DNA from: Bog-756 sp963756515
GTDB lineage: Bacteria > Actinomycetota > Acidimicrobiia > Acidimicrobiales > RAAP-2
NCBI GenBank assembly: GCA_963756515.1
Contig: CAVWNV010000013.1
Coordinates: 248,001-312,000 of the forward strand
Direction of reading: 5' to 3'
DNA: 64,000 nt
Both the position numbers and the translations under genes were made by a program. Below are positions 1-8,874 of this stretch, piece by piece. Each line of letters starts with the position of its first letter. Position 1 is the first letter of the stretch. The notes beneath the pieces are model-generated. The model was not told the origin of the DNA and made no database searches. It worked only from the letters and a program-made list of their open reading frames with translations.

Positions 1-863
1 AGCCACTGTGCCGTGCCCAGCGCCACCCCCGCGACCAGGCCGGCGCCGGCGGTGCCCAGGGTGGCGACGAGCGCCCGCCCGTTCCCCCGGCGGATGTGCC
101 CCATCGACACCAGCCGCCAGACGCCGTAGATGGACACCAGGACGACGCTGTCGATGATCGACTCGGCCGCGCCGGCCAACAGGGTCAGTCCGAGGGACAG
201 CCCCAGAATGAGGATCCAGACCCGGGTACGACGTCGCCGGGCCACCGGGCGTCCCGCCGCAGTCGGGCCGGTGGGGCGACGCTCGGTGAGGCCGTGCACC
301 GCCACCAGCATCCAGGGCAGCCACGCCGCTCCGGTGACGAGGTCGACGTGCACGATCTGGGCGGTCATGTAGCCGGCGAAGGCGAACGTCACCGCACCGA
401 ACGTGGACGCCGTGGACGAGACGGCCTGGCGCCGGAGGAAGACGTACATCCCGCCCAGGGCCACGTCGTAGGTGACGGCCAGCATGAGGGTCCAGGCCGG
501 GAAGAGCGGGAGCACGGCGGTCAGCCAGGTGGTCGGGTAGGCGGCCCCGGCGTTGAAGCCCCCGAGCAGCGGGGTCCCACTGAACAGGTACGGGTTCCAC
601 AGCGGCAGGTTGCCGTGGGCCAGGTCCCGGCCCACCAGTGCCCGCATGGGGAGGTTCTGGATCAGGTTGTCACCCGACAGATAGACCAACCCGAACAGCA
701 ACGGGATGAAGAACACCGCGAAGGGCACCACCAGGGCGATCACCATGCCGGGGTGGGCCCGGACCCACACCGGCGACCGGGGCCGGCCCGGGGCGGCCGG
801 GGCGGCACCGGTCCCCGGCTTCAGCGGCGCCGTCGGCGCCGGTCGATGGTCAGGGGGGCTCAT
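1..863 (-). CDS. YfhO-family membrane protein (N-terminal part, runs off left edge)
   Basis: The reverse strand is open from an ATG at 863 to the window edge, giving 287 residues without a stop. After a Pro/Ala-rich cytoplasmic start of about 38 residues come a membrane helix (about 40-62) and the motif NLPLWNPYLFSGTPLL (residues 85-100), which is typical of the YfhO family of multi-pass membrane proteins. Further hydrophobic helices follow. Family members are linked to lipid-carrier sugar transfer onto envelope polymers. The substrate here cannot be read from sequence. The ATG overlaps the stop of a 12-codon frame (ATGA). I see no clear Shine-Dalgarno, so the start is probable rather than certain. 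Confidence 0.8.
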   Translation of the reverse strand, partial: MSPPDHRPAPTAPLKPGTGAAPAAPGRPRSPVWVRAHPGMVIALVVPFAVFFIPLLFGLVYLSGDNLIQNLPMRALVGRDLAHGNLPLWNPYLFSGTPLLGGFNAGAAYPTTWLTAVLPLFPAWTLMLAVTYDVALGGMYVFLRRQAVSSTASTFGAVTFAFAGYMTAQIVHVDLVTGAAWLPWMLVAVHGLTERRPTGPTAAGRPVARRRRTRVWILILGLSLGLTLLAGAAESIIDSVVLVSIYGVWRLVSMGHIRRGNGRALVATLGTAGAGLVAGVALGTAQW

Positions 864-975
864 GGAGCGGAGGCGGCCGGGATCCCCTCGACCATGGCCC
901 CCGTCGGGGACGGTCCGGGCGGGCGGGGTCGCCGGGCGGCCCAGATGGACGAGGGCACCGGTCCGCCCACGGCGG

Positions 976-998
976 CCGGCGGGTGCGGTCCCCGCCGG
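976..998 (-). terminator. GC-rich hairpin downstream of the M50 protease gene
   Basis: An 8-bp perfect inverted repeat (CCGGCGGG / CCCGCCGG) with a 7-base loop lies about 30 bases past the stop of the protease gene and before the YfhO gene. No T-run follows, so it is a plausible but unproven terminator. Confidence 0.4.
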
Positions 999-1026
999 CG
1001 GGCGGATGGGCCGGTCGTGCCCCCGG

Positions 1027-1824
1027 TCACACCAGCAGGCCCGACCACCAGCTGATGACGTGGTTGATCAGTTCGGCCCACTGGTTGTGGAAGAACAGGA
1101 TGAGCAGGAAGGGAAGGAACATGAGGAAGGGCTGGAGGTTGTAGTAGTTGGGGAGCATGCGGGCCGGCAGGAATCGCTCCAGCACGGCGGCGCCGTCCAG
1201 CGGGGGGCAGGGGAGGCAGTTGAACACGCCCAGCACGATATTGGCGATCCCGGCGATAAAGAGAATCTGGCCCAGGAGAGAAGGGGGGTAAGCCCCAGCC
1301 CCATTGCTCCAGTAGAAGTGGACCTGCTGCAGAACAATCTGGGGGGTGGTCAGTACCAGCGTGATGCCGAACAGCGCAGCCAGGACGAAGTTGGTGACGG
1401 GCCCTACGAGTGACACCACCACCGTGTGGTTGCGGGGGCTCCGGAGGCGGTTGGGCGCTACCGGGACCGGCTTGGCCCACCCGTAGGCGCCGATCCCGGA
1501 CAGGGAGAGCACCGCCGGCACCAGGAGGGTCCCGACCGGGTCCACGTGCTTGGCCGGATTGAGGGTCAGGCGCCCGGCCCGGCGGGCCGTGTCGTCGCCG
1601 AAGGCCAGGGCCACCACGCCGTGGGACAGCTCGTGGAGGATGATCGAGGGGACGAGGACGAGGAAGTAGATGATCTCGAAGCGGTTGATGCGGTGGGTCC
1701 GGAGCAGGATGAGGATGAGGGCCACCGCCACCACCACGATGATGACGGTCCGTTGGTCGGGTTGGAACCGACGGTTCGACCGACCGGAGCTACCGCCTCC
1801 TCCCCCATAGCCTCCGAAGGCCAT
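1027..1824 (-). CDS. Site-2-protease-type M50 zinc metalloprotease
   Basis: This 265-residue membrane protein carries the M50 active-site motif HELSH (residues 64-68) inside a hydrophobic segment. The second conserved motif, NCLPCPPLDG (about 202-211), supplies the third zinc ligand Asp210. A Gly/Ser-rich N-terminus precedes the first helix (about 27-41), and four or more helices follow. The family cleaves substrates within the membrane, often releasing transcription factors or degrading signal peptides. This is the short type without a PDZ domain. The ATG at 1824 is 13 bases after the stop of the zinc-finger gene, so the two are probably co-transcribed. A longer reading frame upstream is only a shadow of that gene. 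Confidence 0.88.
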   Translation of the reverse strand: MAFGGYGGGGGSSGRSNRRFQPDQRTVIIVVVAVALILILLRTHRINRFEIIYFLVLVPSIILHELSHGVVALAFGDDTARRAGRLTLNPAKHVDPVGTLLVPAVLSLSGIGAYGWAKPVPVAPNRLRSPRNHTVVVSLVGPVTNFVLAALFGITLVLTTPQIVLQQVHFYWSNGAGAYPPSLLGQILFIAGIANIVLGVFNCLPCPPLDGAAVLERFLPARMLPNYYNLQPFLMFLPFLLILFFHNQWAELINHVISWWSGLLV

Positions 1825-1837
1825 CAGCCCGGCCCGA

Positions 1838-2176
1838 TCAGGGCCGGCTGGCGTGGTTGATGCAGAATCGGGTGGCGGGCATGGCTTCGAGACGGGCCGG
1901 CTCGACGGCCACGCCGCACACCTCGCACCGCCCGTAGCTGCCGTCCTCGAGGCGCCCGATGGCCAGGGCCACCTCGTCCAGCGTCTCCTGCAGTTGGCCG
2001 GCCAGCACCTCGGCCTCCCCCCGTTCGGCGGTGACCTGGCTGGTGTCGGCGAAGTTGGGGTCGTAGTCGAGGCTGCCGCCCTCACCGAAGCCCAGCTCGG
2101 CCAGCTCGGACTGCAGCTGGCGCCTCTCGTTCTCGAGAAGTTGGCGGTAGTCGATGGTGGGGGCGTCGCTCGGCAC
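1838..2176 (-). CDS. TraR/DksA-type zinc-finger protein
   Basis: A 112-residue protein with an N-terminal helical region (about 8-80) and a C-terminal zinc finger, CEVC at about 88-91 and CINH near 106-109, as in the DksA/TraR family. DksA-like proteins bind the RNA polymerase secondary channel; small actinobacterial members such as RbpA-independent CarD-like regulators differ, so only the family is assigned. One distal ligand is His rather than Cys. It starts at a GTG with a TAGTAT -10 box six bases upstream, indicating a leaderless mRNA. That -10 overlaps the stop codon of xerD, so it can be transcribed separately from xerD. Confidence 0.85.
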   Translation of the reverse strand: MPSDAPTIDYRQLLENERRQLQSELAELGFGEGGSLDYDPNFADTSQVTAERGEAEVLAGQLQETLDEVALAIGRLEDGSYGRCEVCGVAVEPARLEAMPATRFCINHASRP

Positions 2177-2182
2177 GGAGAG

Positions 2183-2188
2183 ATACTA
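2183..2188 (-). promoter_or_regulatory. -10 box for leaderless TraR/DksA-like mRNA
   Basis: On the minus strand TAGTAT is followed by six bases and then the GTG start. The transcript would begin at or within a base of the start codon. The hexamer contains the xerD stop codon. Confidence 0.55.
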
Positions 2189-3118
2189 CTTGAGCTGGGT
2201 CGCAGTGGCCCGCGGGTGGGCCAGTTCGTACGACTGGCGCAGGTGGTCCTGGCTCAAACGGGTGTAGATCTGCGTGGTGGCGATCGAGACGTGGCCGAGC
2301 AGTTCTTGCACCACCCGGATATCGGCTCCGTGGGCCAGCATGTGGCTGGCGCACGAGTGCCGGAGCACGTGCGGGCTCACCACGTCGCCCATCCCGACCC
2401 GTCCGGCGTGGTGGTGGACGATGGCCCAGGCCCCCTGCCGGCTGAGCCGGCCGCCCCGACGGTTTATGAAGACGGCCTCGGCGTCGCTGCGGCGGGCCCA
2501 ACGGTCGGGGGCCAGGCGGGGCCGACCGGCCGGGGCCAGCCAGCGATCGAGGGACAGTCGGGCCGGTCCACCCAGCGGGACCAGCCGCTCCTTGGACCCC
2601 TTCCCGAACACCCGGAGCAGGCCGTCGTCGCCCTGGAGGTCCATCAGGGACAGGCCGACCACCTCGGAGATACGGGCGCCGGTTCCGTAGAGCACCTCCA
2701 GCAGGGCCCGGTCACGCCGGTCGGAGGGCTCGTCCCCGCTCACCGAGTTCAGCAGGGTCAGGACCTGGTCCTCGTCGAGGGCCTTGGGCAGCCGACGCGG
2801 GATACGGGGCGACCGGAGGTCGACGGTGGGATCACCGGCCAGCTCCCCCTCGCTGACCAGGAAGCGGAACAGGCCCCGGAGTGCGGTGGTCGACCGGGCC
2901 ATCGAGGCCGGGTTGCGGCCCCCGTCCCGTAGCTCGGCCAGATGGCGTTCGATGGCGCCGGTGTCGGCGTCCCCCGGTTCCACGCCGGCCTCGGCCGCCC
3001 AACGCTCCCATACGGCGATGTCCCGTCGGTAGGCGGCCAGGGTGTTGCGCGAACGCCCCTTCTCGACGGACAGCCACGACAGGTACTCCTCGGCTCCGGT
3101 GGACAGCGGCTGGCTCAC
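2186..3118 (-). CDS. xerD: Tyrosine recombinase XerD
   Basis: A 310-residue recombinase of normal XerC/D length. An N-terminal SAM-like core-binding domain (about 5-90) is followed by the catalytic domain with Arg149 (GARISE), the H-x-x-R pair His250/Arg253 (HVLRH), His276 (LGH) and the nucleophile Tyr285 (IYTRLS). XerD works with XerC at dif to resolve chromosome dimers. The start is the GTG at 3118, which overlaps the stop of the Nudix gene (GTGA), implying translational coupling. Its neighbours match the Mycobacterium order (Rv1700-Rv1701), which supports XerD over a phage integrase. Confidence 0.92.
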   Translation of the reverse strand: MSQPLSTGAEEYLSWLSVEKGRSRNTLAAYRRDIAVWERWAAEAGVEPGDADTGAIERHLAELRDGGRNPASMARSTTALRGLFRFLVSEGELAGDPTVDLRSPRIPRRLPKALDEDQVLTLLNSVSGDEPSDRRDRALLEVLYGTGARISEVVGLSLMDLQGDDGLLRVFGKGSKERLVPLGGPARLSLDRWLAPAGRPRLAPDRWARRSDAEAVFINRRGGRLSRQGAWAIVHHHAGRVGMGDVVSPHVLRHSCASHMLAHGADIRVVQELLGHVSIATTQIYTRLSQDHLRQSYELAHPRATATQLK

Positions 3119-3720
3119 CGTTCCTCCGGCCGTGGTCGCCGGGCCAGACCCACGCCGAGGATGGTGGTGGCGTCGATGATGGTGCCGTCGTCCACCAGGT
3201 CGTCGAAGCGGGCCAGGGGAACGTGGTGGATCTGCATGTAGCGCTCCTCGATCCCCTGTCGGTCGACGTCGACCGGGGTCAACCCGGTGGCCAGGAAGAT
3301 CCACGAGAACTCGTCGCAGAACCCCGGGGTGATGGCGCACCGGGTGAGCAGGGTCAGGGCGGCGGCGGCGTACCCCGCCTCTTCGATCAACTCCCGTCGG
3401 GCCGTCTCGGCCGGGGGCTCACCGTCGACGTCGCAGGTGCCGGCCGGTATCTCGAGGGTCCACTGGTCGATGGCCGGTCGGTACTGGCGCACCAGGACCA
3501 CCGCCTCCTCGTCGGTGATGGCCACCACCCCCACCGCCCCGGGATGCCGGACCACGTCGCGCTCGAAGGACACCCCCTCGGGGTCCACGAAGGCGGCGCG
3601 GCTGAGTGTGATGATCCGGCCCCGGAAGACCACCTCCTCGCCCGTGGGCCGGAACCGGGGCAGGTCGTCCCGCTCCGGGACGGGTCGGCCCCCGGTCCCG
3701 CTGGCCTCAGCCGACGTCAC
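3115..3720 (-). CDS. Nudix hydrolase, ADP-ribose pyrophosphatase type
   Basis: About 201 residues with a Nudix box ending RRELIEEAGY, preceded by AGTCDVDGEPPAE. There are six rather than five residues between the first Gly and Glu, as in mycobacterial ADP-ribose pyrophosphatases. The family hydrolyses ADP-ribose to AMP and ribose-5-phosphate. The exact start is uncertain. The in-frame GTG at 3720 lies just inside the end of pyrG and gives a product of usual length, while an ATG at 3771 would need a 65-base overlap. It sits between pyrG and xerD as Rv1700 does in Mycobacterium, with a GTGA overlap to xerD. Confidence 0.85.
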   Translation of the reverse strand: MTSAEASGTGGRPVPERDDLPRFRPTGEEVVFRGRIITLSRAAFVDPEGVSFERDVVRHPGAVGVVAITDEEAVVLVRQYRPAIDQWTLEIPAGTCDVDGEPPAETARRELIEEAGYAAAALTLLTRCAITPGFCDEFSWIFLATGLTPVDVDRQGIEERYMQIHHVPLARFDDLVDDGTIIDATTILGVGLARRPRPEER

Positions 3721-5455
3721 CGATGTCGGGCAGGCGGGGGTCGCGTCCCTCGGCGCGGTTGAGGGCGGCATAGACCAGCTCGCGGAAGAGCGGATGGGGA
3801 CGGTCGGGCCGGCTCTTGAACTCCGGGTGGGCCTGGGTGCCGACCCAGAACGGATGGCCGGGCAGCTCGATGAACTCGACCAGCCGCTGGTCGGGGGACA
3901 TCCCCGAGCAGACCAACCCGACCTCCTCGAGTCGGGTCCGGTAGCGCGGATTGACCTCGTACCGGTGCCGGTGCCGTTCCGACACCGACTCGGTGCCGTA
4001 GGCCTTGGCCACCTGAGAGCCGGCCTGGAGCTGGGCGTTGTAGGAGCCCAGCCGCATGGTCCCGCCCTTGTCGACCACGTCGTTCTGGTCGTCCATCAGG
4101 TCCACGACCGGGTGGGGCGTCCCCGGGTCGAACTCGCGCGAGTTGGCGTCGGCCAGGCCGGCCAGTGAACGGGAGACCTCGATGATCATGACCTGGAGGC
4201 CGAGGCAGAGCCCGAGGAGCGGCAGCTCGTGCTCGCGGGCGTAACGGGCGGCGGCGATCTTGCCCTCCACGCCGCGCTCGCCGAATCCACCGGGGATGAC
4301 GAGACCGTCGAAGCCGCGCAGGCCGTCGTGCTCCAGCACGTCGGGAACGGTGGCGGCCTGGATCCATTCGATCTCGACCTTGGCCCCGTGGTGGAACCCG
4401 GCGTGATGGAGCGACTCCACCACCGACAGGTAGGCGTCGGGGAGATCGACGTACTTGCCGATGATCCCGATCCGCACCGGCCGGGTGGCCGCGTCGACCT
4501 GGTCGACCAGCTCGGTCCAGGCCGACAGGTCGATGGGGTGGGTCTGCTCTTCGAACCGCAGCAGGCCCAGGATGTAGCGGTCCAGTCCCTCTTCGTGCAG
4601 CACCAGCGGTATCTGGTAGATGTTGTCGGCATCGACCGCTGACACCACCGCTTCGATGGGCACGTCGCACTGGAGCGAGATCTTTCGTTTGAGGTCCTCG
4701 GAGATCATCCGGTCGGAGCGGCACACGATGACGTCGGGCTGGATGCCCCGGCTGCGGAGCTCGGTCACGGAGTGCTGGGTGGGCTTGGTCTTCTGCTCGC
4801 CCGACGGGCCGAGGTACGGGACCAGGGTGAGGTGGACGTAGGCCACGTTGTCCCGGCCCACGTCGCGTCGGAACTGGCGGATGGCCTCGATGAAGGGGAC
4901 GATCTCGATGTCGCCGACCGTGCCCCCGATCTCGACGATGACCACGTCGACGTCGTCGGTGCCGAGCTCGTTGATCCGCTTCTTGATCTCGTCGGTGACG
5001 TGGGGGATGACCTGGACCGTCTTGCCCAGGTAGTCGCCCCTCCGTTCCTTGGCGATCACCGACGAGTAGATGCGGCCGGTGGTGGCGTTGGAGTTCTTGT
5101 GCAGGTTCTCGTCGATGAACCGCTCGTAGTGCCCGAGGTCGAGGTCGGTCTCTCCGCCGTCCTCGGTGACGAAGACCTCCCCGTGCTCGAAGGGGTTCAT
5201 GGTGCCGGGGTCGACGTTGATGTACGGGTCCAGCTTGCACATGGTGACCCGCAGTCCGCGGCACTTGAGGAGCCGGCCGAGCGACGATGCGGTGAGGCCC
5301 TTGCCCAGCGATGACGACACCCCGCCGGTGAAGAAGACGAACTTGGTGTCCGATCTCACCGGGGCCGACTCGAGGCCCGCGGTCGTGGCCCCGGGGGGTG
5401 GGCCGACCGTCGACTCTCCCCCGGAGGGTTGTCGCGGGCCGTCCATGTCGGGCAC
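3707..5455 (-). CDS. pyrG: CTP synthase
   Basis: A 582-residue enzyme that makes CTP from UTP, ATP and glutamine in the cytoplasm. The synthetase domain opens with GGVSSSLGKG (residues 44-53). The C-terminal glutamine amidotransferase domain shows PGGFGERG, the nucleophile motif GLCLGLQ and the terminal His-Glu motif HPEF. About 37 residues of Pro/Gly-rich N-terminal extension precede the usual start. The GTG at 5455 is preceded by TAGCCT and a six-base spacer, so the mRNA should be leaderless. A second Met three codons later is a minor alternative. In Mycobacterium two genes separate recN and pyrG; here only 46 bases do. Confidence 0.96.
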   Translation of the reverse strand: MPDMDGPRQPSGGESTVGPPPGATTAGLESAPVRSDTKFVFFTGGVSSSLGKGLTASSLGRLLKCRGLRVTMCKLDPYINVDPGTMNPFEHGEVFVTEDGGETDLDLGHYERFIDENLHKNSNATTGRIYSSVIAKERRGDYLGKTVQVIPHVTDEIKKRINELGTDDVDVVIVEIGGTVGDIEIVPFIEAIRQFRRDVGRDNVAYVHLTLVPYLGPSGEQKTKPTQHSVTELRSRGIQPDVIVCRSDRMISEDLKRKISLQCDVPIEAVVSAVDADNIYQIPLVLHEEGLDRYILGLLRFEEQTHPIDLSAWTELVDQVDAATRPVRIGIIGKYVDLPDAYLSVVESLHHAGFHHGAKVEIEWIQAATVPDVLEHDGLRGFDGLVIPGGFGERGVEGKIAAARYAREHELPLLGLCLGLQVMIIEVSRSLAGLADANSREFDPGTPHPVVDLMDDQNDVVDKGGTMRLGSYNAQLQAGSQVAKAYGTESVSERHRHRYEVNPRYRTRLEEVGLVCSGMSPDQRLVEFIELPGHPFWVGTQAHPEFKSRPDRPHPLFRELVYAALNRAEGRDPRLPDIGDVG

Positions 5456-5461
5456 CTGACG

Positions 5462-5467
5462 AGGCTA
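5462..5467 (-). promoter_or_regulatory. -10 box for leaderless pyrG mRNA
   Basis: TAGCCT on the minus strand with a six-base spacer (CGTCAG) to the GTG start of pyrG. Confidence 0.5.
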
Positions 5468-5501
5468 GCGGAACCGGGCCGACCCCCGTGTGGACCCCGC
5501 C

Positions 5502-7163
5502 TCACCGGGCTGTCGTCGACGGGGAGGCGCCTTGGGACAGACCCTCCAGCAGCTCACGCGCGTGGCGTTGCGCCGACTCGCTGTCGGGTTGGCCCGAGAG
5601 CATCCGGCTCAGCTCGACCACACGACCGTCGTCGTCGAGCGCGGTGACCTCGGACCGGGTGCGATCGCCCTCTTCCGATTTCCGGACCGCCAACTGCCGG
5701 TCGGCCTGGGCCGCCACCTGGGCCAGATGCGTGACGACCACTACCTGTCCGTGACGACCGAGGTCGGCCAGCGCGGCGCCGACGGCCGTGGCCGCCCTTC
5801 CTCCCACCCCGGCGTCGACCTCGTCGAACACGGTGACCCCGGGGGCATCGGCCACGGCCAGACGTATGGCCAGCATGGTCCGGGACAGCTCGCCGCCGGA
5901 GGCCGCCTTGGCCAGGGGCAGGAGCGGCTCGCCCCGGTTGGCGCCGAGCAGGAAGGCGACCTGTTCGGCGGGGCCGTCCCCCTCGACCTCGACCGCGAAC
6001 CGGGCCGAAGGCATGGCCAGGTCGTGCAGGGAGGACTCGATCCTTGACGCCAGGCGGGGGGCGGCCCGGCGGCGTGCCCGGGCCACGGCGGCGGCACACT
6101 CGTCCAGCCGGTCCCGGGCCGCGGCGATCTCGGCGTCGAGGGCCACGGCCCTCTCCTCCTCGGCTTCGATCACATCCAGCCGGGCCCGGGCCTGCACGGC
6201 GAAGGCCACCACCTCGCCGAGCGTGCTCCCGTACTTGCGCCGGAGCTGGTGGAACAGCTCGCGGCGGGACCGGACCGCCTCCAGTCGTTCGGGATCGTCC
6301 TCCCAGGTCTCGACCACCGAACGCAGATCGGTGGCCACGTCGGCGAGCTCGGCCATGGCGGCGCGGATCCGGGTGTCGAGCCCGGCCAACGGGGCCCGCC
6401 CGGCCAGGGACCCGGTCGCCTCGGCCAGGGAGTCGAGGGCCCCGATACCGTCCCGGCCCCCCTCGAGGCCGGACACGGCCTCGAGGGCCGCGGTCGCCGC
6501 CATCCGGTGGGCGGCCGAGTCGGCCAGGCGTTCCTCTTCCGCCTCGAGCCGCTCCTCCTCGCTGTCGTCCTCGATCCCGGCCGCTTCGATCTCGGCGATC
6601 TGGTAGCGGAGGAGGTCGACCTCGCGGGCCCGCTCGCGCTCGTCCCCGCCCAGTGCAGCGGACTCGTCGGTCAGGCGGTGCACCCGCCCACGGGCGTCCA
6701 GCCATCCGGACAGGTCGATCCCGCCGAAGGCGTCGAGGACCTGGCGCTGGGCCGCGGTGTGACCCAAGGTGTGGTGCTGGTGCTGGCCGTGCAGCTCGAT
6801 CAGCGTTCCTGCCATCTCGGACAGGGCCCCGACGGTGGCCATGCGTCCGTCGATCCAGGCTCGGGACCGACCGCCCCTCACCACCGACCGGGCCAGGGTG
6901 ACCTCCAGGTCGTGGTCCGGGGACCCGGAGGGCGGTTCAGTGGTCACGACGAAGCGCCCCTCCACTGTGGCCTCGTCGGCCCCGGCCCGGACCACCGACG
7001 GATCGGCCCGGTCGCCCAGCAACAGGCCGAGCGCGCCGACCAGCAGTGTCTTGCCGGCCCCGGTCTCGCCGGTCAGCGCGGTCATGCCCGGTCCGAGTTC
7101 GACGGTGACGTCGTCGATGACACCGAGGTTGCGTACCCTGAGCTCTACCAGTCGCGGGGCCAC
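5502..7163 (-). CDS. recN: DNA repair protein RecN
   Basis: A 553-residue SMC-like ATPase for double-strand break repair. Walker A is GETGAGKT (residues 32-39). Long charged Glu/Arg/Ala-rich coiled-coil arms fill about 150-370. The signature ASGGELSR and Walker B with D-loop (VFDEVDAGVGG) are near the C-terminus. Length is normal. The start is a GTG at 7163 directly after nadK, 12 bases beyond its stop, suggesting one transcript with nadK and tlyA. I found no GAAC-N4-GTTC LexA box in the short upstream gap. Confidence 0.95.
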   Translation of the reverse strand: MAPRLVELRVRNLGVIDDVTVELGPGMTALTGETGAGKTLLVGALGLLLGDRADPSVVRAGADEATVEGRFVVTTEPPSGSPDHDLEVTLARSVVRGGRSRAWIDGRMATVGALSEMAGTLIELHGQHQHHTLGHTAAQRQVLDAFGGIDLSGWLDARGRVHRLTDESAALGGDERERAREVDLLRYQIAEIEAAGIEDDSEEERLEAEEERLADSAAHRMAATAALEAVSGLEGGRDGIGALDSLAEATGSLAGRAPLAGLDTRIRAAMAELADVATDLRSVVETWEDDPERLEAVRSRRELFHQLRRKYGSTLGEVVAFAVQARARLDVIEAEEERAVALDAEIAAARDRLDECAAAVARARRRAAPRLASRIESSLHDLAMPSARFAVEVEGDGPAEQVAFLLGANRGEPLLPLAKAASGGELSRTMLAIRLAVADAPGVTVFDEVDAGVGGRAATAVGAALADLGRHGQVVVVTHLAQVAAQADRQLAVRKSEEGDRTRSEVTALDDDGRVVELSRMLSGQPDSESAQRHARELLEGLSQGASPSTTAR

Positions 7164-7175
7164 GTCGGCGGGTGC

Positions 7176-8000
7176 CTACCGGTCGGCCAGGTGGAACTTG
7201 GCCCGGAGGATGGAGTGGAAGTCGGTGGACCGGAAGGTGACCAGGCGGGCCGGTTGATCACCTTCACGGCACTCCACCGTGGCCCCGGGGTCGACGTTCC
7301 GGACCGTCACCCCGTCCACCACCAGCACGGCCGAGCGCGGCTCCAACACGTCCAGTCGGAGACGCTCGGTCGGCTCGAGGACGAGGGGGCGGTCGAAGAG
7401 CATGTGGGGGGAGACCGGGGTCACGACGATGGCCCGCAGGCGCGGGGACAGGACGGGCCCGCGGGCCGAGAGGTTGTAGGCCGTGGAGCCGGTCGGTGTC
7501 GCCACCAGGAGCCCGTCGGCGGCGTAGGTGACGAAGGGACGCCCGTCGATGCTGGCCCGGATGCGCACCGTGTGGCCGGGGACGGTCTTCTCCACCGTGG
7601 CCTCGTTGAGCGCGGTGCGGTGGACCACCTCCTCCCCGTCGGGGTCGCGCACCGTCACCGACAGCGTCATCCGCTCCTCCACCTGGTGGGCGCCGGACAG
7701 GAAACCGGCCAGAGCCTCTTCCAGCCCGCCCGGTTCGATCTGTGTCAGGTAGCCCAGTCGCCCGATGTTGACACCGAGGACGGGGACCCCACCGGCCAGG
7801 GCCGTCTCCACCGATCGCAACAGTGTCCCGTCCCCGCCCAGACTGACCAGGAGGTCGGCGCCTTCGGCGCTGGCCGTGCCGTCCGGGAGCATGGCCGACA
7901 CGGGTCGGTGACCTTGTTCGGTGAGCCAGGCGGAGGCCCGCTCGGCCAGGGCGGTGGCCTCGGGCCGGTGCGGGTTGGTGTAGAAGGCGATGACGGCCAT
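7176..8000 (-). CDS. nadK: NAD kinase
   Basis: A 274-residue enzyme that phosphorylates NAD to NADP. It has the diagnostic GGDGT motif (residues 55-59), the NE motif (LNEATVEK) and the GLLVATPTGSTAYNLSA stretch that shapes the NAD site. Length is typical. The ATG at 8000 follows the tlyA stop by five bases. The larger frame reaching 9113 is a shadow across tlyA. Confidence 0.95.
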   Translation of the reverse strand: MAVIAFYTNPHRPEATALAERASAWLTEQGHRPVSAMLPDGTASAEGADLLVSLGGDGTLLRSVETALAGGVPVLGVNIGRLGYLTQIEPGGLEEALAGFLSGAHQVEERMTLSVTVRDPDGEEVVHRTALNEATVEKTVPGHTVRIRASIDGRPFVTYAADGLLVATPTGSTAYNLSARGPVLSPRLRAIVVTPVSPHMLFDRPLVLEPTERLRLDVLEPRSAVLVVDGVTVRNVDPGATVECREGDQPARLVTFRSTDFHSILRAKFHLADR

Positions 8001-8005
8001 GGCCC

Positions 8006-8839
8006 CTATCCTGACGCCTTTTGGCCATGAGCCTCGGCGACCACCCGATCCAGCCGGGACGGCAGGTCTCCGACGGCGACGGGAGGCGTCCGGCGATCGG
8101 TCCCGGCCGGCACCGCCGCCGGTGCCGCCGGCATGCGGGCATGGAGGAGGAACTCGATGTTGCCGGCCGGCCCGGTGATGGGCGAGGGCATGGCGTCCAT
8201 GATGTCCGCCCCGGCCGCGGCCAGCGCTCCGGTCACCTCGCCCAGCACCCGGCGGTGGACCTCGGGATCGCGGATGACGCCGCGGCCCTTCGACGCCTCG
8301 GCCCGACCTGCTTCGAACTGGGGTTTGACCAGGACCACCAGGTCCGCCCCGGGGGCGGCCACCGGCCCCACCAGCACCGGCACCGCCCGTAGGACGGAGA
8401 TGAACGAGACGTCGGCCGTCACCACGTCCACCGGGATCCCTTCGACCGTGGCCAGCGTGACCCCCCGGATGTCCGTGCGCTCGTGGCTCACCACCCGGGC
8501 GTCGTGCCTCAGCCGGGCGTGGAGCTGACCCCGCCCCACGTCCACGGCGAAGACGGTGTCCGCTCCGGCCTGCAGGAGGCAGTCGGTGAAGCCACCTGTC
8601 GAGGCCCCGGCGTCGAGGGCTCTCCGACCGACGACGTCCACGCCGAACCGGGTCAGCGCGGCATCGAGCTTCTCGCCCCCGCGGCTCACGAAGCGCGGCC
8701 CGGTCCCGAGCAGTTCGATGGGCTCCGCCGCGGCCACCATGCGTCCGGGCTTGAGGGCCACCGAGCCCGACACCAGGACCAGGCCCTGCCCGATGAGGGC
8801 CTCCGCCCGCGGCCTGCTGTCGGCCAGCCCCCGCGCCAC
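8006..8839 (-). CDS. tlyA: TlyA-type 23S/16S rRNA 2'-O-methyltransferase
   Basis: An S4 RNA-binding domain (first about 60 residues) is followed by a FtsJ-like SAM-dependent methyltransferase domain with the SAM loop DAGASTGGFTDCLL and motif VKPQFE. TlyA methylates ribose in 16S and 23S rRNA and confers capreomycin sensitivity in mycobacteria. The given start is the first canonical codon, GTG at 8839. However, the frame stays open upstream and encodes RLRLDRALVARGLA, the conserved beginning of TlyA. The true start therefore probably lies at or near a CTG at 8878 that overlaps the previous stop (CTGA). That would give about 290 residues. Confidence 0.9.
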   Translation of the reverse strand: MARGLADSRPRAEALIGQGLVLVSGSVALKPGRMVAAAEPIELLGTGPRFVSRGGEKLDAALTRFGVDVVGRRALDAGASTGGFTDCLLQAGADTVFAVDVGRGQLHARLRHDARVVSHERTDIRGVTLATVEGIPVDVVTADVSFISVLRAVPVLVGPVAAPGADLVVLVKPQFEAGRAEASKGRGVIRDPEVHRRVLGEVTGALAAAGADIMDAMPSPITGPAGNIEFLLHARMPAAPAAVPAGTDRRTPPVAVGDLPSRLDRVVAEAHGQKASG

Positions 8840-8874
8840 GAGGGCCCGGTCGAGTCGCAGCCGGGGAGAGTTGC

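Noticed and set aside
860..895. Mini-ORF with ATGA overlap before the YfhO gene
   Set aside because: No -10 box precedes it and the frame belongs to a long GC-driven shadow frame, unlike the two mini-ORFs reported.
6249..8030. 593-codon open frame on the plus strand
   Set aside because: Antisense to recN and nadK, both of which carry full catalytic motifs.
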